This document shows, piece after piece, positions 63,334-64,000 of a stretch of 64,000 nucleotides of DNA. The stretch covers positions 2,201,001-2,265,000 of the forward strand of contig OZ037769.1 of NCBI GenBank assembly GCA_964035545.1, in the 5' to 3' direction. Made by a program: the position numbers and the translations under genes. The notes beneath the pieces are model-generated. The model ran no database searches and was not told where the DNA came from. It saw only the letters and a program-made list of their open reading frames with translations. Position 1 is the stretch's first letter. Each line of letters opens with the position of its first letter. The DNA comes from Bugula neritina. Lineage: Eukaryota; Bryozoa; Gymnolaemata; Cheilostomatida; Bugulidae.

Positions 63334-64000
63334 CAAATTCATTAAATGCTCCTGTGGAAGCCAACAATCATGCAAAATAACAAGATGTGGCTATTCTAGT
63401 ACATCTATCCAATGCACAGAGTTCTGCCCTTGTGAAGCAGCAACAGGAGTGTGCTGCAATGAACTAACATTTTTAACAAATGCTAATGATAGAAAAAAAT
63501 GAAAAGGTGTTTAATATGAACATGAGTGAAAGTTTGTCGCATTTGTACAATTATATATATGTTCCATTTTAACTTTAGCTGAGCAATATGCTGCATCTGT
63601 ATCTTTTTTAACTTTCTATTCACTGGCAATAAGCAATGTTTTTCTTTATATATCTGTCCAGTGTCCAAACAGTTATTCAAAAACCTTGTGTCATTTCTCT
63701 GCACCATATATGTGATGTTTTATTGAAGGAATTCCGATTTTTGAGCTGAGAAACATGTCTCTTGGCTCTTTATTTTGATTCCTTTTTCACTGGCATGGCA
63801 CATATTCATTCCAAAAATGCACATCTATTTGAATCATCAAAAAAATTTTGTTTTTGCAACATTATAGACTTTATGCCTACTAGAGTACGATTTTTCATAA
63901 TTGGCGGCCATCTTGGATTTATCGAAATGCTCAAGGGTGGCAGGTCCACACCCACCTGGAAACATGTACCTGGACCCTCAAGATAAATAATCAAAAGAGA

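Larger units (their letters stand above)
60413..64000. mobile_element. Composite TIR element E2, inverted copy of E1, runs off the edge
   Basis: Starts TATAGTCTGGCA, then TTAGGTTCGCAACCCC and TTCAAGATGGC, matching the right end of E1 read in reverse. The right terminal region (63900-64000, CCACACCCACCTGGAAACAT) is cut by the window edge. It contains the same fragments as E1 in the same relative order: repeat protein at 61640-62060, LINE piece at 62080-62450, M1 MITE at 62922-63333. It lacks the E1 stretch of about 15090-15600. Confidence 0.78.

Overview
The window is eukaryotic and AT-rich. All recognisable genes lie on the minus strand and are split into small exons with GT-AG introns of about 0.1 to 4.7 kb. 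The domain mix (discoidin-type F5/8C lectin, fibronectin type III, sushi, tyrosine-phosphorylation tail) and the dense MITE and microsatellite content point to an early-branching metazoan. I favour a sponge, with a cnidarian or similar possible; the sequence alone does not settle this.

The window holds a head-to-tail tandem array of at least four paralogous single-pass receptor genes, called R1 to R4 here from left to right. R1 (20525 down to 1032 and beyond the left edge) has a signal peptide, an F5/8C domain and 8 FN3 modules. R2 (39389 to 22963, complete, 24 exons, 1225 aa) has a signal peptide, 9 FN3 modules, an RPTP-like furin-site juxtamembrane module, a sushi domain, a TM segment and a tyrosine tail, but no F5/8C domain. 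R3 (52067 to 40750, complete, 18 exons, 990 aa) has a signal peptide, F5/8C, 5 FN3 modules, the juxtamembrane module, sushi, TM and tail. R4 (60248 to 53432, 5' part off the right edge) has the same membrane-proximal half, but an in-frame TAG directly after the TM removes its tail. I joined exons by hand; R2 and R3 stay open across all junctions and end at a shared stop, which is strong internal support.

Every extracellular module is a phase 1-1 unit and each FN3 is split by a phase-0 intron, so modules and half-modules can be lost or gained without a frameshift. The paralogs differ mostly by such gains and losses. The membrane-proximal half and the tail are conserved. A tract of about 4 kb covering the 3' half of R3 and the flanking spacer is almost identical to the matching part of R4, which suggests recent gene conversion or unequal crossing-over.

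The rest is mobile and repeat DNA: two inverted copies of a TIR-bounded composite element of about 4.2 kb (13105-17272; 60413 to past the right edge) carrying decayed LINE-type and other repeat-encoded fragments; a 768-bp TTAA-flanked MITE whose empty site is still visible; a MITE family of about 420 bp; three very clean inverted repeats; two 12-bp minisatellites; and a hexamer satellite at the left edge with a sharp unit switch.

Working model: the array encodes cell-surface receptors with variable lectin/FN3 ectodomains, a probably furin-cleaved juxtamembrane region, and a conserved SH2-docking tail. That layout would suit recognition or adhesion (allorecognition or immune-type), but this function is inference only.
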